A DNA stretch of 64,000 nucleotides from Janthinobacterium sp. GW456P. GTDB lineage: Bacteria; Pseudomonadota; Gammaproteobacteria; Burkholderiales; Burkholderiaceae_D. The DNA lies in assembly GCF_002127655.1 (NCBI RefSeq), contig NZ_NEHB01000008.1, forward strand, positions 59,334 to 123,333, written 5' to 3'. The translations under genes and the position numbers were made by a program. Below the pieces are notes generated by a model that was given only the letters and a program-made list of their open reading frames with translations, was not told where the DNA came from and ran no database searches. Shown here piece after piece: positions 33,387-43,407 of this stretch (position 1 is the stretch's first letter; each line of letters begins with the position of its first letter).

Positions 33387-33977
33387 ATGACCCAGACGAC
33401 ACCCAAGCGCATTCTCATTCTCCTCGGCCACCCGTCCAGCGACAGCTTCTGCGCCGCCCTGGCCGACGCCTACGCCGCCACGGCCCGCAACGCAGGCCAT
33501 ACCGTGCGCGAACTGCGCCTGGGCCAGCTGGACTTCGACCAGAACCTGCATGAAGGCTACCGCCAGGTGCAGCCGCTGGAGCCAGACCTGCTGGCGGCCC
33601 AGGAAGCCATTCTCTGGGCCGAACACCTGGTATTCGCCTACCCGATCTGGTGGGGCGGCGCACCGGCCCTGCTGAAGGGCTTCGTCGACCGCGTCTTCCT
33701 GCCCGGCTTCGCCTTCAAATACCGTCCGGGCAAGGCTTTCCCGGCCCAGCTGCTGCTGGGCCGCACGGCGCAGCTCTTGGTGACGATGGATACGCCGCCG
33801 TGGTACTACCGCTGGGTCTACCACATGCCCGGCATCCACCAGCTGCGCAAGACGACCCTGGAATTTTGCGGCGTCAAGCCCGTCAAGGTGGCCAGTTTCG
33901 GTCCCATCCTCGATTCCACCGATGCCCAGCGCACACGCTGGCTGGAACAGGCGCAAGCGCTGGCCCAGCGTCTGTAA
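33387..33977 (+). CDS. NAD(P)H-dependent oxidoreductase, flavodoxin-like (MdaB/NQO1 type)
   Basis: A 196-residue soluble FMN/FAD quinone reductase-like protein. ILILLGHPSSDSFCAALADAY is the phosphate-binding start, FAYPIWWGGAPALLKGFVDRV the flavin-contact motif, and TMDTPPWYYRWVYHMPG is typical of the family. It presumably makes two-electron reductions of quinones or related electrophiles. Controlled by the upstream MerR protein. Confidence 0.87.
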   Translation: MTQTTPKRILILLGHPSSDSFCAALADAYAATARNAGHTVRELRLGQLDFDQNLHEGYRQVQPLEPDLLAAQEAILWAEHLVFAYPIWWGGAPALLKGFVDRVFLPGFAFKYRPGKAFPAQLLLGRTAQLLVTMDTPPWYYRWVYHMPGIHQLRKTTLEFCGVKPVKVASFGPILDSTDAQRTRWLEQAQALAQRL

Positions 33978-34147
33978 GCCCGAAAACGGATGGTCATCGG
34001 CTTGCCATGCAGCCATCTTGCATACGGTTTTGACAAGCTGGTAATCAAGCCGTCATATTCACCGACTACCATGATGATATTGCCTGTTTGTCAGTCGCCT
34101 TGCTCTGGCGGCAACAAGGTTCCGATCGTCATGTAAAGGTAGCCGCT

Positions 34148-35386
34148 GTGGAGTTCAACGCTTCTCGATTGCATCTTCCCCGTTATCGCACGTCCGTGGC
34201 GCTTGACCTGTGCATCGCCACGGAATCGGTGCAGGCCGACGCCAGCAATTTCGCCGTGCTGGAACTGTTCACGGAACGGCGCGACATGATGAGCCTGCCC
34301 GTCACGGAGCAGCAGAAGCCCATCGGCTTAATCAGCCGCAATATCTTCATGTCGCAGATGTCCAAGCCCTTTTATCACGAGGTGTACGGCAAGAAGAGCT
34401 GCATCGCCTTCATGGACAAGGAACCGCTGATCGTCGATGGCGCCATGAGCATCGAAGACCTCACCTTCCGCGCCGTGGAAGCGGGAGAGAAGGCGCTGGC
34501 CGACGGCTTCATCATCACCGAGGATGGCGCGCTGGCCGGCGTGGGCTTCGGCTTGCAGCTGATGAACGTGGTGGCCACCATGCAGGCGGAAAAGAACCGC
34601 CAGATCATGCACAGCATCGATTACGCCAGCGTGATCCAGCGCGCGCTGCTGCGCACCTCCGATGCGGAACTGCGCGCCACCCTGCCCGATGCCCACCTGG
34701 AATGGCAGCCGCGCGACGTGGTCGGCGGCGACTTCTACTTTTTCGAGCGCCACGCGGGCGGCTGGTTCGCCGCCATTGCCGACTGCACCGGCCACGGCGT
34801 GCCGGGCGCCTTCATGACCCTGATCGCCTCGTCGGCCCTGAGCCAGGCCTTGCGCGAACGGGGGCCGCGCGATCCGGCCGCCCTGATCGGCGCCGTCAGC
34901 CGCGCCATCAAGACCCTGCTGGGCCAGGACGGCGCCGGAAGCGGCGCGGCCACCGGCCACGCCGGCTCGAACGACGGCATGGACTGCGCCTTTTTGTGCT
35001 ACGACACGGCCAGCGCCAGCCTGCGTTTCGCGGGGGCGAAACTGGCGCTGCACGTGGTGGCGCCGGGCGAAGACACCGTGCGCGCCATCGACGGCGCGCG
35101 CATGGGCGTCGGTTATGTCGACACGCCGGCCGGCTACTGCTGGCACAACGAGACGCCCGACATTCCCGCCGGCAGCCTGCTGTTTATCACCACCGACGGC
35201 TTGCTCGACCAGATCGGCGGCGCGCGCGACATCGCCTATGGCAAGCGGCGCATGCGCGAGCAGCTGCTGGCGCGGCGCGACGCGCCGGCCGGCGACGTGG
35301 CGGCGGCCCTGCTGCAGGACAGCGCCGCCTGGCAGGGAGCGCAACCGCGCCGCGACGACCTGACTTTTTTCTGTTTCCGCCTGTAG
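34148..35386 (+). CDS. SiaA-like PP2C/SpoIIE-type phosphatase with N-terminal CBS-like region
   Basis: A 412-residue phosphatase, first of a siaABCD-like operon. The N-terminal half (about 30-140) resembles CBS domains (LPVTEQQKPIGLISRNIF, GFIITEDGALAGVGFGLQL). The PPM catalytic part follows: DVVGGDFYFFE and DCTGHGVPGAFMTLIASSAL for metal binding, LLFITTDGLLDQIGG, and RRDDLTFFCFRL at the end. Start: GTG 34148 with AAAGG eight bases upstream; a TTG at 34088 is less likely. Unlike Pseudomonas SiaA it has no membrane or HAMP segment. It is expected to dephosphorylate the SiaC-like protein. Confidence 0.82.
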   Translation: MEFNASRLHLPRYRTSVALDLCIATESVQADASNFAVLELFTERRDMMSLPVTEQQKPIGLISRNIFMSQMSKPFYHEVYGKKSCIAFMDKEPLIVDGAMSIEDLTFRAVEAGEKALADGFIITEDGALAGVGFGLQLMNVVATMQAEKNRQIMHSIDYASVIQRALLRTSDAELRATLPDAHLEWQPRDVVGGDFYFFERHAGGWFAAIADCTGHGVPGAFMTLIASSALSQALRERGPRDPAALIGAVSRAIKTLLGQDGAGSGAATGHAGSNDGMDCAFLCYDTASASLRFAGAKLALHVVAPGEDTVRAIDGARMGVGYVDTPAGYCWHNETPDIPAGSLLFITTDGLLDQIGGARDIAYGKRRMREQLLARRDAPAGDVAAALLQDSAAWQGAQPRRDDLTFFCFRL

Positions 35387-35451
35387 TTTGGGCGCCATCG
35401 AGCCACCTTATCAACAAGACACCGGGTCACCGGCTAGCCAGGAGCACGAGC

Positions 35452-36009
35452 GTGCTGTACGAAGAATTCAACGAGTTTTGGGACGTGGCGCGCAAGCGCA
35501 ACATCATCTTTTTTTACGTGGGCTATTTCTCGCAGCACGTGGTGAGCGCCATTTCCGAAACCATCAAGGCACGCCTCGATACGGCCGGCGCGGCCGGGCC
35601 CACGCGGCGGCGCATCTTTTCCTCGTTCATCGAGATGTCGCAAAACATCATGCATTATTCGGCCGACAGCCTGACGCCCGACGCGCAGCTGGACCAGCAG
35701 ATGCGGCGCGGCTCGTTTTGCATCGGCACGCGCGGCGACAGCTTTTTCCTGCTGTGCGCCAATCCCGTCTCGACCGACAACGTGGCGCAGATCCGCGCCC
35801 GCCTGGAGCCGCTGCACACCATGACGATGGAAGAAATCCGCCTCGCGTATAAAAAGGCGCTGCGCGAAGAAGCGCCGTCCGACAGCAAGGGCGCGGGCCT
35901 GGGTTTTCTCACCATGGCGCGCGACGCCAGCGAACCGCTGGAATTCGAATTCGTCCAGGATCCACAGGAACCTGGCCATACCATCTTCTGCATCAAAGCC
36001 ATCATTTGA
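35452..36009 (+). CDS. SiaB-like kinase (DUF6272)
   Basis: A 185-residue protein homologous to SiaB, a GHKL-type kinase that phosphorylates SiaC. The N-box-like IEMSQNIMHYSAD and the glycine-rich GAGLGFLTMARDA correspond to the ATP pocket. GTG 35452 follows AGGAG with 7-nt spacing. It is 65 bases after the phosphatase gene and ahead of the siaC-like gene. Pathway assignment comes from the conserved four-gene order. Confidence 0.85.
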   Translation: MLYEEFNEFWDVARKRNIIFFYVGYFSQHVVSAISETIKARLDTAGAAGPTRRRIFSSFIEMSQNIMHYSADSLTPDAQLDQQMRRGSFCIGTRGDSFFLLCANPVSTDNVAQIRARLEPLHTMTMEEIRLAYKKALREEAPSDSKGAGLGFLTMARDASEPLEFEFVQDPQEPGHTIFCIKAII

Positions 36010-36031
36010 AAGAGCCGACTCAGGAAAGCAT

Positions 36032-36430
36032 ATGCAATTACCGTCACCACTGTTCATCGCCGCGACTCCGAGTTCGCCCGAAATCGACTTCCGTTTCGAG
36101 CAGCACACCCTGTCGATCAAGGGCGAGTCGTACCCGGAAAACGCGGCCGCCTTCTATGGCCCGCTGATCGCCGCCGTGCGCGCCTACCTGGAAAACTGCC
36201 GCGCAGCAGCCATCACCGTCAACGTCTCGCTGGCCTACTTCAACAGCTCCAGCACGAAGATGCTGTTTACCCTGTTCGACACCCTGAACCAGGCGGCCGT
36301 GGATGGCAACCAGGTGCGCCTGAACTGGTATCACGACGAGGATGACGACACCATCCTGGAATTCGGCCAGGAGCTGCAGCAGGACTTTACGGCGCTGGAC
36401 TTCCGCGACCATCCCGTGCAGGGCAGCTAG
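36032..36430 (+). CDS. SiaC-like regulatory protein (DUF1987)
   Basis: A 132-residue DUF1987 protein. The segment YFNSSSTKMLFTLFDTL contains the serine/threonine region that is phosphorylated in Pseudomonas SiaC (Thr68). When unphosphorylated, SiaC binds and activates the cyclase SiaD. AGGAA precedes ATG 36032. It works as the switch between the phosphatase/kinase pair and the cyclase encoded next. Confidence 0.85.
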   Translation: MQLPSPLFIAATPSSPEIDFRFEQHTLSIKGESYPENAAAFYGPLIAAVRAYLENCRAAAITVNVSLAYFNSSSTKMLFTLFDTLNQAAVDGNQVRLNWYHDEDDDTILEFGQELQQDFTALDFRDHPVQGS

Positions 36431-36433
36431 GGC

Positions 36434-37174
36434 ATGCGCGCCGCCCTCTCCGAGTCCGGTCTGGAGCCCGACCTGTTCACCGTGGAAGCGGCGGCGCTGG
36501 CCGCCGCGCGCCGCATGCACGCCGACGCCAGCGCGTCGGGCGCGGAACAGCGCCGCGTGCTCGGTGAGCTGATCGTTCACTACGAGCGCCTGATGCGCGA
36601 GACGCGCCGGCTGATCGGCCGCAGCGACCGCGCCGAGCGCGACATGCATATGCTGAACCGCCAATTGCAAACCCTGGCCGGCCAGCTCGAATACCGCGCC
36701 ACGCACGACCCGCTGACGGGGGCCCTGAACCGCGGCGCCGTGATCGACCACGCTTCGCGCTGCCTGGCGCAGGGCGACATGGCGCTGATCGTGCTCGATA
36801 TCGACCTGTTCAAGCAAGTCAACGACGACTTCGGCCACCCGGCCGGAGACGGCGTGATCCAGGCCGTGGTCGACTGCTTAAAAGGGTTGTTGGGACAGGA
36901 AACGGCCATCGGCCGGGTCGGCGGTGAAGAGTTTTCCGTGGTCTGGCCCACCTCCTCCCGCGACGAGGCGGCGCAGGTGGCGCAGCGCATCTGCGAGACG
37001 GTCGGCCGCCAGCGCCATGCGGCGCCCATCACGCGCGCCATCACCATCAGCGTGGGCCTGAGCTGGAACCGCGCCGGCACGCCGTTCGACACGGCCTACA
37101 GCCATGCCGACCAGGCCCTGTACCAGGCCAAGCGCGAAGGACGCAACTGCGTGCGCCAGTGGCTGGAGAGTTAA
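36434..37174 (+). CDS. SiaD-like diguanylate cyclase (GGDEF)
   Basis: A 246-residue cyclase that makes c-di-GMP. An N-terminal helical region (about 30-90, a probable SiaC-binding coiled coil) precedes the GGDEF domain: DPLTGALNRGAVIDHA, IVLDIDLFKQVNDDFGH, and the active-site loop RVGGEEFSVVW. The usual RxxD inhibitory site upstream of GGEEF is not seen. It starts 3 bases after the siaC stop, so the two are probably co-translated. In Pseudomonas this set controls aggregation and biofilm. Confidence 0.87.
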   Translation: MRAALSESGLEPDLFTVEAAALAAARRMHADASASGAEQRRVLGELIVHYERLMRETRRLIGRSDRAERDMHMLNRQLQTLAGQLEYRATHDPLTGALNRGAVIDHASRCLAQGDMALIVLDIDLFKQVNDDFGHPAGDGVIQAVVDCLKGLLGQETAIGRVGGEEFSVVWPTSSRDEAAQVAQRICETVGRQRHAAPITRAITISVGLSWNRAGTPFDTAYSHADQALYQAKREGRNCVRQWLES

Positions 37175-37188
37175 GTCGATGCGCTGAA

Positions 37189-37899
37189 TCAGCGCAGCTG
37201 TTCACGCGCCATGCTGCCGTCGCGGCGCATGGCCGCTGCCGCGCGCTGCATGGCCGCCACCTGCGCCTCGGGCACCTTGAGGTTGCAGGCCAGGTAAGTC
37301 TGCACGCGATTAAAAGTCAGAAGGGGCACCACCTTGCCTTCCCATTCCTTGCCGACGAAAGGCTTGCTGCCCACGGCCAGGCCGACGGCCCACAGATCGA
37401 TGCGCCCGAGCAGCAGCTTTTGCGGATTGATCCACTCCTGCGTGACAGGCGCCACGTTCATGCCGTGCTGGCGCAGATAGTCGTCGCGCGCGTCGCCCAG
37501 CACCGTGCCGATCACCAGGCCGCGCGCATCGGCCAGGGTGCGCAGCGCCAGATGCCGCTCGGCCAGGCCATACAGTATCCATTCCGCTTCGTTGAGGGGG
37601 CCGATCCAGCGAAATTGCGCTTCGCGCTCTTGCGTGCGGGTGGTGGAAAAAATGCAGGTGTCAGGCTCGCGCAGCGCCTGCGCATACGCGCGTTTCCACG
37701 GCAGCAGTTCCATCGTATAGCCGATGCCGGCACGCGCCATGATGTCGCGCACCTTCAGCGTTTCGCGTCCCACGACGACATTGCCTTCCATCATGCTCGA
37801 CGGCGGCAAATGCTCGCCGACGATGCGCAGGCCCGCCGCCCCGGCCGCCGCCGGCAGCAACAGCGCCGCCAGCAGCCATGCCATGCTTGCTTGTTTCAT
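37189..37899 (-). CDS. periplasmic solute-binding protein (SBP family 3-like)
   Basis: A 236-residue secreted protein with signal MKQASMAWLLAALLLPAAAGA. The fold is that of amino-acid-type binding proteins (LRIVGEHLPPSSMM, LLPWKRAYAQALREPDTCIFSTTRT). No permease or ATPase genes adjoin it; such orphan forms often serve sensing. It converges on the cyclase gene, 14 bases away. Confidence 0.75.
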   Translation of the reverse strand: MKQASMAWLLAALLLPAAAGAAGLRIVGEHLPPSSMMEGNVVVGRETLKVRDIMARAGIGYTMELLPWKRAYAQALREPDTCIFSTTRTQEREAQFRWIGPLNEAEWILYGLAERHLALRTLADARGLVIGTVLGDARDDYLRQHGMNVAPVTQEWINPQKLLLGRIDLWAVGLAVGSKPFVGKEWEGKVVPLLTFNRVQTYLACNLKVPEAQVAAMQRAAAAMRRDGSMAREQLR

Positions 37900-38070
37900 G
37901 CTTGCCTTCTTCTACCACAGGGGATACGCAGCCCTGCACCTGCAGGATGGTACCATCGGCCCCCGCCGGCCATGGTTAAATGTTATCATTTAAACCATTG
38001 TTTTTCCGTAACGTGGCTCAGGGCCAACGCCGGGATCATCATGCGAGGGGAAGATGGCGAGAAAAACAAG

Positions 38071-38166
38071 TGGCGGAAAACAGTAGGAGTCGAACCTACG
38101 GGAGAACGTCTGACGCCCTCCACCGGGTTTGAAGCCCGGCCACATCACCGGATGAGTGTGCTTTCC
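38071..38166 (-). tRNA. selC: tRNA-Sec (anticodon UCA)
   Basis: A 96-nt tRNA: 8-bp acceptor (GGAAAGCA / TGTTTTCC), anticodon stem-loop CCGGG-CTTCAAA-CCCGG with TCA, a long variable arm, T loop GGTTCGACTCC and an encoded CCA. Length, 8-bp acceptor and UCA anticodon identify selenocysteine tRNA. Its 5' 22 nucleotides overlap the end of selB on the same strand. Confidence 0.95.
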
Positions 38167-40130
38167 GCGGTGCCTGAGCTAGCTGTTGGGGCTGCGGTGT
38201 AGGACCACAACGCCTGCGGGCGCAATAGATGCCCATTGCCAACACGGCGAGTATAACCGACGCGGTCGAAGAATTCCAAGACCTGGATCGCCCGCTTGCG
38301 GCCCAAGCCGCTGGCGTCGCGGAAAGTGGCCGCGCCCACAGCGCCGGAACCGGGCGCCAGACTTTCGTCCAGCTCCGCTTTTCCGGCCAGGGTGCGCACC
38401 AGTTGCGCCAGCTCGGCCAGCGCCGCCTGATGATAGAACAGGTCATGCACGACCTGGCTGATCTGGCCTGCCTTGGCAAGCTTGCGCAACAGCCGACGCG
38501 TCTCGTCCTCGGCCAGGCCGAAGCCGCGCGCCAGGTCGCGCGTCCAGGGAGGATCGGCACGCCCCTGCTCCAGCGCGGCCAGCAAGGGCTCGGCCATCGC
38601 CTGTTCCTGCGGCGTCAGTTCCACGCTGTGCGTCGGCAAGTGCAGGCTGGCGCCGCACGCCAGGATGCCGCCCTGCGCCAGCAAGCCTTCGACCAGGTGG
38701 CTCCACAAGGCGTCTTCCATCTCCGCGTCGACGATGCGTTTCAGGCGCCACAGTTCCGGCCCCGCCTCGTCGGGCGCGCGCGCATGGAAGATGGCCAGGG
38801 CGGCCAGCACCCGCTCTTGCAGCGCCAGCAACGCCGCCGGCGCCAGCAGCAGGGCGTCGTCGCCGCGCAGGGCGATGCGCCGCGTGTCGGGCGGCAGCGC
38901 CAGGGCATGCGCCGGCAGCAGCGACAGGCGCACCAGCAAGGATTCGCGCAGCCCCAGCGGGCTTTGCGCCAGCAGGGCCGCATAGTCGCCGTGCGCGACA
39001 AACCCGGCCAGCGCATCGAGCCAGGCCAGCCGTGCCGGGCTGCGCCGTTTGCGCGCGGGGCCGAACGGGTCGAGCACCATGCCGCCGCCCACCGTCTGCG
39101 TCGCTTGCGCATTGCGCACGACGAAGCGGTCGCCCGGCACGCCGTGCATGGGCGCCTCGAACACCAGTTGCACCCTGCCCGTCTGTCCCGGCGACAGGGT
39201 CTCGCCATCGAGCATGACGGCGCGCGCCAGCTGGTGCGCCGCCCCCAGGTGCACGTGCAGCGGCGACCAGGCTTTCAGCTGCACGCCGGCGTCGGGCAGC
39301 AGGGTCAGTTCCACGTCGATACGCTCGGAGCAGTGCGCCAGCTCGGGCGCGACGATCCAGTTGCCGCGCTCGATGCGCTCGCGGTCGATGCCGGCCAGGT
39401 TCAGCGCCAGGCGCTGGCCCGCCATGCCCGTCTCGGCCGCGCGGTTCTGCGCATGGATGCTGCGCACGCGCGCCGGCGCGCCGCCAGGCGCCAGCTGCAG
39501 CACGTCGCCCACCTGCGCGCGTCCCGCCAGCGCCGTGCCGGTGACGATGGTGCCCTGCCCCGGCAAGGTGAACACGCGGTCCACGCCCAGGCGGAACAGC
39601 CGGCGCTCGTCGCGTTGCGGCAGGCTGCGCGCCACCTGCGTCAGGTGCGCCAGCAAGGCGGCCACGCCGGCATCGCCGTCGCGATGGGCGGCGGTGGGGA
39701 AGACCGGGCTGCCCGCCAGCGGCGTGCCGGCCAGCAGCGCTTCGATGTCCGCTTCCACCTGGGCCACGCGGGCGCCGTCTGCGCGGTCGATCTTGGTCAA
39801 TGCCACGGCGCCGCGCGTCACGCCCAGCAGCTGCAAGATGGCCAGGTGCTCGTGCGTCTGCGGCATGACGCCATCGTCGGCCGCCACCACCAGCAGGGCA
39901 AAGTCGATGCCCGTCACGCCGGACGCCATGGTGCGGATGAATTTTTCGTGGCCCGGCACGTCGATCACGCCCAGCACCGTGCCGTCCGCCAGCGGCAGAT
40001 AGGCGTAACCGAGTTCAATCGAGATGCCGCGCGCCTGTTCTTCCTTCAGGCGGTCCGTGTGCACGCCCGTCAGCGCGCGCGTGAGGGTCGTCTTGCCATG
40101 GTCGATATGGCCTGCGGTGCCGACGATCAT
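38145..40130 (-). CDS. selB: selenocysteine-specific elongation factor SelB
   Basis: A 661-residue translational GTPase that delivers Sec-tRNA to UGA. G motifs: [33 protein letters not shown]-terminal winged helices (about 430-650) bind the SECIS RNA. ATG 40130 overlaps the selA stop (ATGA). The protein is about 50 residues longer than E. coli SelB. The final codons and the stop TGA (38145-38147) lie inside the tRNA-Sec gene. Confidence 0.95.
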   Translation of the reverse strand: MIVGTAGHIDHGKTTLTRALTGVHTDRLKEEQARGISIELGYAYLPLADGTVLGVIDVPGHEKFIRTMASGVTGIDFALLVVAADDGVMPQTHEHLAILQLLGVTRGAVALTKIDRADGARVAQVEADIEALLAGTPLAGSPVFPTAAHRDGDAGVAALLAHLTQVARSLPQRDERRLFRLGVDRVFTLPGQGTIVTGTALAGRAQVGDVLQLAPGGAPARVRSIHAQNRAAETGMAGQRLALNLAGIDRERIERGNWIVAPELAHCSERIDVELTLLPDAGVQLKAWSPLHVHLGAAHQLARAVMLDGETLSPGQTGRVQLVFEAPMHGVPGDRFVVRNAQATQTVGGGMVLDPFGPARKRRSPARLAWLDALAGFVAHGDYAALLAQSPLGLRESLLVRLSLLPAHALALPPDTRRIALRGDDALLLAPAALLALQERVLAALAIFHARAPDEAGPELWRLKRIVDAEMEDALWSHLVEGLLAQGGILACGASLHLPTHSVELTPQEQAMAEPLLAALEQGRADPPWTRDLARGFGLAEDETRRLLRKLAKAGQISQVVHDLFYHQAALAELAQLVRTLAGKAELDESLAPGSGAVGAATFRDASGLGRKRAIQVLEFFDRVGYTRRVGNGHLLRPQALWSYTAAPTASSGTAESTLIR

Positions 40131-41548
40131 GCGGACAACTCGTCGAGCTGCGCGATGAAAGCCGTCTCGTGCGCCGCTTCCAGGCAGCGCAAATCGAGCC
40201 ATAAGGTATCCTGGCCGATGCGGCCGATCACGGGGCACGGCAAGGCGCGCAAACGCTGTTCCAGCACGCCCAGCGGATTGCTCAGGCGCGAGCCGGGGGC
40301 GCTGCGGATGGCCAGGCCAAAGCTGGGCAGCTGGTCGACGGGCAAGGCGCCGCTGCCGATCTGGCTTGTCATGGATTCTGCCGTGACGGCGTACGATTTT
40401 CCCAGCACCTGCTGCAACTGCGGCAGCAATTGCTCGGCTTGTGCGCGCATGGCGGCCGCGGGACGCGTCAGCAGGCGCAAGGTGGTCAGGCGCTCGGCCA
40501 GCAAGTCCGGCGCGCGGTACAGCTGCAGCACGGGGGCCAGGGCCGCCAGGGTCAGCTTGCCGACCCGCAGCGCGCGTTTCAAGGGGTTGCGCTTGATCTT
40601 CGCGATCAGGTCGGCGCGCCCGACGATGACGCCGCATTGCGGGCCGCCCAGCAATTTGTCGCCGCTGAAGGTCACCAGGTCGGCGCCCGCCGCTATCGTC
40701 TCGCGCACCGTCGTTTCATGCGGCAAGCCATACTGGGCCAGGTCGACCAGGGTACCGCTGCCCAGGTCCACGGCCGTGGGAATCGCGTGTTGCGCCGCCA
40801 GCGGCACCAGTTCGCCGAGCTCCACGCTTTTCGTGAAACCGGTGATCGCGTAATTGCTGCAATGGACCTTCATCAGCAGGCTGGTGTGCTCGTTGATGCC
40901 ATTGGCGTAATCGGCCAGGTGCGTGCGGTTGGTGCTGCCCACTTCGCGCAGCACGGCACCGGCACGCGTCATCACGTCGGGGATGCGGAAGGCGCCGCCG
41001 ATTTCCACCAGTTCCCCGCGCGAGACGATGACCTCTTTATTCTGCGCCAGGGTATTGAGCATCAGCAGCACGGCGGCCGCATTGTTGTTGACGATGGTGG
41101 CCGCTTCGGCCCCCGTCAGTTCGCGCAGCAGTTCCTCGACCAGGTCGTCGCGGTCGCCGCGCTTGCCCGTTTCCAGGTCGAATTCCAGGTTCATCGGCCA
41201 CTGCAGCGCTTCCACCACGGCGTGCACGGCGGCGTCGGGCAGCAAGGCGCGGCCCAGGTTCGTGTGCAGCACGGTGCCCGTCAGGTTGAACACGGCGCGC
41301 AGCCGCGAGCGCGCTTGCGCCTGCAGCCGTTCGCCCATGTGCGCGGCGATGGCGGCGATCGATGCGCCCTCTTCGCCGCATTGAGCAAGACCCGCGCCGG
41401 CCAGCATGGCGGTGCGCAGTTCGGCCAGCACGGCGCGCGCGCAGGCCAGGGTCTGCACGCGGCCGTAGTGCGCAATCAGATCAAGGCAAGCCGCGTCGGC
41501 GAGGATGCGGTCCACCGACGGCAGGCGCACGGTCTGCTCCGTCTTCAT
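40127..41548 (-). CDS. selA: L-seryl-tRNA(Sec) selenium transferase SelA
   Basis: A 473-residue PLP enzyme that converts Ser-tRNA(Sec) to Sec-tRNA. The PLP lysine is in [30 protein letters not shown] is the family N-terminal motif. ATG 41548 ([12 protein letters not shown]) shares a base with the fdhE stop (TGATG), which suggests coupled translation; upstream in-frame sequence overlaps fdhE. It is in one operon with fdhE and selB. Confidence 0.95.
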   Translation of the reverse strand: MKTEQTVRLPSVDRILADAACLDLIAHYGRVQTLACARAVLAELRTAMLAGAGLAQCGEEGASIAAIAAHMGERLQAQARSRLRAVFNLTGTVLHTNLGRALLPDAAVHAVVEALQWPMNLEFDLETGKRGDRDDLVEELLRELTGAEAATIVNNNAAAVLLMLNTLAQNKEVIVSRGELVEIGGAFRIPDVMTRAGAVLREVGSTNRTHLADYANGINEHTSLLMKVHCSNYAITGFTKSVELGELVPLAAQHAIPTAVDLGSGTLVDLAQYGLPHETTVRETIAAGADLVTFSGDKLLGGPQCGVIVGRADLIAKIKRNPLKRALRVGKLTLAALAPVLQLYRAPDLLAERLTTLRLLTRPAAAMRAQAEQLLPQLQQVLGKSYAVTAESMTSQIGSGALPVDQLPSFGLAIRSAPGSRLSNPLGVLEQRLRALPCPVIGRIGQDTLWLDLRCLEAAHETAFIAQLDELSA

Positions 41549-42609
41549 CAGGCTGCGTCCTGCGGTTCGCTTTTCCCCAGCCACAGCAGCGGATTGCCGC
41601 TGGCGCGCTGGTAGCCCGCTTCGCCCACCAGCAGGTCGAGCATCAGACTGGCCAGGTCGTCGGCCAGGGGCTCGACGTTGTAATCGTGTTCCTGGTTGAA
41701 GACTTTTCGATAAGTATGGCAATCGTCGCAGGTTTCCGCGCGCGCCACCTTTTTCGGATCATTCGCCTTGTTCGGCAGTTTGTCGTCCTTCGCCGTCACC
41801 GGGTCGAACGGCGCGGCGTCCGCCGCATCGAGCCCCTGGTAGGCGATCTTGCCATTCTGTTCGCAGGTCGAGCACTTCACGCGCACCATATGCCATTCGC
41901 TTTCGCAAATGCCGCAGTGCAGGTAGCGGTAGCCTTGCGAACCGCCGCCGATGCGGATCACGCTGGCGACGGGATGCGAACCGCAGACGGGACACAAGGC
42001 ACCCGTTTCCAGGTCCGGCACGCGCGCGGCGCGCAGTTCGCTGGCCGACACCGACCATAAAATTTGCAGCGCGGCCGCGACGAACGGCGCGTGCATGGGA
42101 TTGAGGTTGTCGCCGTTTTCATCGAGCACGGCATCGGCGCAGGCATCGAGCGCCGCCGCGTCGAGCGCGCGCAATTGCGCCAGCACCTGCGTCAGGCCGC
42201 CGGACAGGGCCGGCTGGCGTGCCGCCGTGGCGGCCAGTTCATCGAGCAGGCTGGCAAAGATGTCGCGCCAGACGGGCGGACGGGCGCCGCTGACGGGCAG
42301 CACCGGCATACGGTGGGCGATCGCGCGGCGCAGCGCATCGGGGTCGGCGGCAGGCACGGCGCCGGGCGCCAGTTTTCCCACCACGGCGGCCTGCGCATCG
42401 GCCAGCGCGGCCATCAGCACCAGGTAGCCCTGCATGCCCGCATCGACGGGGATGCCCTTGATATTGCCCTGCGCCAGTTCGCGCAAGCGCAAGGCGCGCG
42501 CCGTAAACAGGCTCGCTGGCTGCGGCAGCAGCAGGCGCGGAATCGCGTTATGGTCCAGGCCTTCGATTTCGCCTGGCTGAAGAATACGTTGTACCAATGG
42601 AGTTCCCAT
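41548..42609 (-). CDS. fdhE: formate dehydrogenase accessory protein FdhE
   Basis: A 353-residue maturation factor for formate dehydrogenase. Four CxxC pairs are visible: [25 protein letters not shown] and CDDCHTY, which bind iron in E. coli FdhE. ATG 42609 ([10 protein letters not shown]) is preferred; the region further upstream lacks similarity. It lies downstream of fdnI, separated by a hairpin. Confidence 0.93.
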   Translation of the reverse strand: MGTPLVQRILQPGEIEGLDHNAIPRLLLPQPASLFTARALRLRELAQGNIKGIPVDAGMQGYLVLMAALADAQAAVVGKLAPGAVPAADPDALRRAIAHRMPVLPVSGARPPVWRDIFASLLDELAATAARQPALSGGLTQVLAQLRALDAAALDACADAVLDENGDNLNPMHAPFVAAALQILWSVSASELRAARVPDLETGALCPVCGSHPVASVIRIGGGSQGYRYLHCGICESEWHMVRVKCSTCEQNGKIAYQGLDAADAAPFDPVTAKDDKLPNKANDPKKVARAETCDDCHTYRKVFNQEHDYNVEPLADDLASLMLDLLVGEAGYQRASGNPLLWLGKSEPQDAA

Positions 42610-42677
42610 CAAAAAAAGCAAGGCAGCGCCAGCGGAGTTGGCTGTGCTGAAAAAGTATTTTAATCGATAAAGAGAAA

Positions 42678-42703
42678 GGGGCCGATCCTGTGGGACCGGC
42701 CCC
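42678..42703 (-). terminator. GC-rich hairpin between fdnI and fdhE
   Basis: Seven-base inverted repeat GGGGCCG / CGGCCCC with a 12-nt loop, in the 126-base gap. The T tract is poor, so it may act as an attenuator or mRNA stabiliser rather than a full stop. Confidence 0.45.
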
Positions 42704-42735
42704 GGCTCTTGCAGCAGGGTATCGCTTACGGCAGC

Positions 42736-43407
42736 TTAATCCTTGCTGTTGCGCATCACCGCCTCAAACCACTTCGGATGGTGCTTGCGCGCCCAGCCGT
42801 AGGTGACGGTGCCGCGCACCATGGCGCCGATCGAGCCCTTGACCCACAGGGCTGCGTAGATGTGCACGATGATGGCGCAGATGATGGCGAAGGCGCAACC
42901 GGCATGCAGCAAGGCGGCAAAGCGCACCACGTCGATCGGGAAATAGAACGCGAAGTACGCGCGCCAGATCACGATGCCCGACAACAGCAAGCCCACCATG
43001 CAGAACAGCAGCACGAAGAACAGGATCTTCTGGCCGGCATTGTATTTGCCGATCTTCGGCAGCTTGTCTTCGCGGTTGTGCAGCACGTCGCCCATCTGTT
43101 TCAGCCACTGCCTGTCGCCGTCCTCGAACTTGTTGTGGTGCCAGAAGCGCACCACGAGGATGGCGAACGAGACGAACATCACCAGGCCGGCAAACGGATG
43201 CAAAATGCGCGTCCATTGCCCGCCGCCGAACAGGTTCGCCAGCCACGCCATCGAGGGATGGAACATGGCCAGGCCGGACAGCGCCAGCATGACGAAGGTG
43301 ATGGCCGTCACCCAGTGATTCGTGCGCTCGTTCGGGTCGTAGCGCTGGATCAGCGGGTTGCCATCCTTGTCGTACAGCTTGCCATCGTGAAGTTCACTAT
43401 GCTTCAT
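42736..43407 (-). CDS. fdnI: formate dehydrogenase cytochrome b556 subunit FdnI
   Basis: A 223-residue inner-membrane b-type cytochrome with four membrane helices. Likely heme ligands include the histidines in [32 protein letters not shown] and IVHIYAALW. It passes electrons from FdnH to quinone. The start overlaps the fdnH end by 11 bases. FdnI/FdoI-type architecture is complete. Confidence 0.93.
   Translation of the reverse strand: MKHSELHDGKLYDKDGNPLIQRYDPNERTNHWVTAITFVMLALSGLAMFHPSMAWLANLFGGGQWTRILHPFAGLVMFVSFAILVVRFWHHNKFEDGDRQWLKQMGDVLHNREDKLPKIGKYNAGQKILFFVLLFCMVGLLLSGIVIWRAYFAFYFPIDVVRFAALLHAGCAFAIICAIIVHIYAALWVKGSIGAMVRGTVTYGWARKHHPKWFEAVMRNSKD

Noticed and set aside
38229..40853. 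874-codon open frame opposite selB and selA
   Set aside because: Low-complexity R/Q/H-rich translation opposite well-conserved SelB and SelA.
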